Assembly: GCA_023411775.1 (NCBI GenBank)
Contig: JAEYOL010000226.1
Coordinates: 1-7,546, forward strand
Source of the DNA: Bacteroidota bacterium
GTDB lineage: Bacteria > Bacteroidota > Bacteroidia > Chitinophagales > Chitinophagaceae
Direction: 5' to 3'
Length of the DNA: 7,546 nucleotides
Shown here: positions 6,333 through 7,546 of the stretch, piece after piece
Numbering within the stretch: position 1 is the stretch's first letter
Layout of the letters: every line of letters begins with the position of its first letter
Translations under genes and position numbers: made by a program
The notes under the pieces: model-generated
What the model was told of the DNA's origin: nothing
Database searches by the model: none
The model's input: only the letters and a program-made list of their open reading frames with translations

Positions 6333-7546
6333 ATGCAAAAGATCCTGACACTGCTGACAGTCGCCTTAACCTTATCCTTTGTCGGCCTCGCACAAGTAAA
6401 CCAATCGGCAGTTTCGGAAAGCAGCCGGACAGGCAAGATTACCGGAACCGTTATTGACGGGAGTACAAAAATTGTAGAGTCTGCTACGATCAGCCTGTTG
6501 AAGGCTGTTGATTCAAGCATCGTGAAAATGAATGTAGCCGACAAAACCGGAAAATTTGAATTTGATAATGTAGCCCTGGGTAAATACCTGGTGTCGATCT
6601 CAGCTATTGGTCATGAGAAAGGATTTTCCGAGCTGATCGATATCAACCCTTCCAACCTGGTGGTTGCACTCAAAACAATTGAACTGGTGCCTTCAGCCAA
6701 AGCGATTGCCGGTGTAACAGTGACTTCTAAGAAACCTTTTATCGAACAAAAAGCAGGTAAAACATTGATCAATGTAGAAGCTTCTCCCACAAATACTGGT
6801 TTGAATGCCCTGGAATTGCTGGAAAAGTCTCCCGGCGTTATGGTCGACAATGATGGTAACATCAGCCTGAAAGGAAAACAGGGTGTGATGATCCTGATCG
6901 ATGGTAAGCCTACCTATATGAGTGGTGCGGATCTCACCAACTTATTGAAAAACATGCAGAGCACAAACCTGGATCAGATCGAGATCATGACCAATCCCCC
7001 CGCAAAGTACGATGCGGCTGGTAATTCGGGTATCATCAATATCAAAACAAAGAAGGGCATAGTAAAAGGCATGAACGGAAACGCAAATGTCAATTATACC
7101 CAGGGTGTTTATGGCAGGTTCAATGGTGGTGTTAATCTTAACTATCGCAATAATAAATTCAATGTATTTGGTGGTGTGAACGGTGGTAAATATGAAGGTT
7201 TCAACAACCTCTTAATTGATCGTAAGATCCTGAATGCCGACAAGACCCTGAAGACAACGATTGACCAGGTTTCAAGACCACATTTTGAAGGATATTACCA
7301 GAATGTAAAGCTGGGTATGGATTACTATTTCACAAAGAGAACGGTAGCTGGTGTAGTAGTAAATGGTAATTTTCATAAAGGTGACGAAGATCCCCGCAGC
7401 GTGGCCAACGTGAGACTGCCTGACGGTAGCCTGGATTATAAGCTGATCTCGAACGGTCTGAACGAAAGAAAGTCAAACAACCTTACAACCAATTTCAATT
7501 TCAAACATACTTTCGACTCTACCGGTCGTGAAATCACAGCTGACCT
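6333..7546 (+). CDS. Outer-membrane beta-barrel protein with carboxypeptidase-regulatory-like and TonB-plug domains (partial, 3' end beyond window)
   Basis: The open frame runs off the window after 404 codons, so the C-terminal barrel is missing. Residues 1-20 form a signal peptide ending VGLA, with probable cleavage before Gln21. Residues 35-120 are a carboxypeptidase-regulatory-like Ig fold (GKITGTVIDGSTK, then DKTGKFEFDNVALGKYLVSI). Residues 155-240 are a TonB-receptor plug: ALELLEKSPGVMVD (159-172), LIDGKP (188-193), IEIMTNPPAKYDAAGNSGI (216-234) and INIKTKK. From about 245 onward, alternating aromatic/Gly/Asn strands mark the start of a barrel of the 'outer membrane beta-barrel family' (OMP_b-brl_3-like). 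Such proteins are usually about 800-900 residues and sit in the outer membrane; many are TonB-dependent-transporter relatives with unknown ligands. No SusD-like partner is visible. The start is fixed by the signal peptide and an upstream in-frame stop at 6297. A consensus promoter and repeated boxes precede it. Confidence 0.9.
   Translation, partial: MQKILTLLTVALTLSFVGLAQVNQSAVSESSRTGKITGTVIDGSTKIVESATISLLKAVDSSIVKMNVADKTGKFEFDNVALGKYLVSISAIGHEKGFSELIDINPSNLVVALKTIELVPSAKAIAGVTVTSKKPFIEQKAGKTLINVEASPTNTGLNALELLEKSPGVMVDNDGNISLKGKQGVMILIDGKPTYMSGADLTNLLKNMQSTNLDQIEIMTNPPAKYDAAGNSGIINIKTKKGIVKGMNGNANVNYTQGVYGRFNGGVNLNYRNNKFNVFGGVNGGKYEGFNNLLIDRKILNADKTLKTTIDQVSRPHFEGYYQNVKLGMDYYFTKRTVAGVVVNGNFHKGDEDPRSVANVRLPDGSLDYKLISNGLNERKSNNLTTNFNFKHTFDSTGREITAD

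Noticed and set aside
6296..6862. Two minus-strand open frames of 82-83 codons inside the outer-membrane gene region
   Set aside because: They are antisense to a well-supported coding sequence with signal peptide and domain motifs, and have no independent support.

Overview
The window looks like chromosomal DNA from a member of the Bacteroidota, most plausibly the Chitinophagaceae/Sphingobacteriales side. Three things suggest this. The right end encodes an outer-membrane barrel protein of the carboxypeptidase-regulatory-like plus TonB-plug type that is typical of that phylum. A consensus Bacteroidota -7 promoter element (TAnnTTTG) lies in front of it. None of the five starts has a purine-rich Shine-Dalgarno sequence. 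Base composition is moderate and even across the genes, and I see no mobile-element, phage, CRISPR, tRNA or rRNA sequence.

Layout from left to right: (1) 71-1795 (+), a phosphoglucomutase/phosphomannomutase of the long, about 575-residue class. (2) 1796-2419, a 624-base gap holding three tandem copies (1845-2140) of a 99-100 base imperfect palindromic repeat, then a strong bulged hairpin (2225-2265). (3) 2420-3085 (+), protein-L-isoaspartate O-methyltransferase. (4) 3118-4770 (-), glucose-6-phosphate isomerase, convergent with the methyltransferase. (5) 4780-5796 (-), a low-specificity L-threonine aldolase that reads into the isomerase with 9 bases between them, probably as a two-gene operon. 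(6) 5797-6332, a 536-base divergent intergenic region with a perfect 14-bp palindrome, a family of CCnTTCATC boxes, and a good Bacteroidota promoter overlapped by a small dyad. (7) 6333 to the window end (+), the first 404 residues of an outer-membrane beta-barrel protein.

The mutase and the isomerase together interconvert glucose-1-P, glucose-6-P and fructose-6-P, linking polysaccharide and nucleotide-sugar metabolism to glycolysis. They lie on opposite strands, so they are neighbours rather than an operon. The methyltransferase (protein repair) and threonine aldolase (glycine/threonine metabolism) have no obvious pathway link to them. The coding content is ordinary housekeeping. The items that merit a second look are non-coding: the tandem palindromic repeat array and the multi-element control region in front of the outer-membrane gene. 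I did not find evidence for a new multi-gene system.
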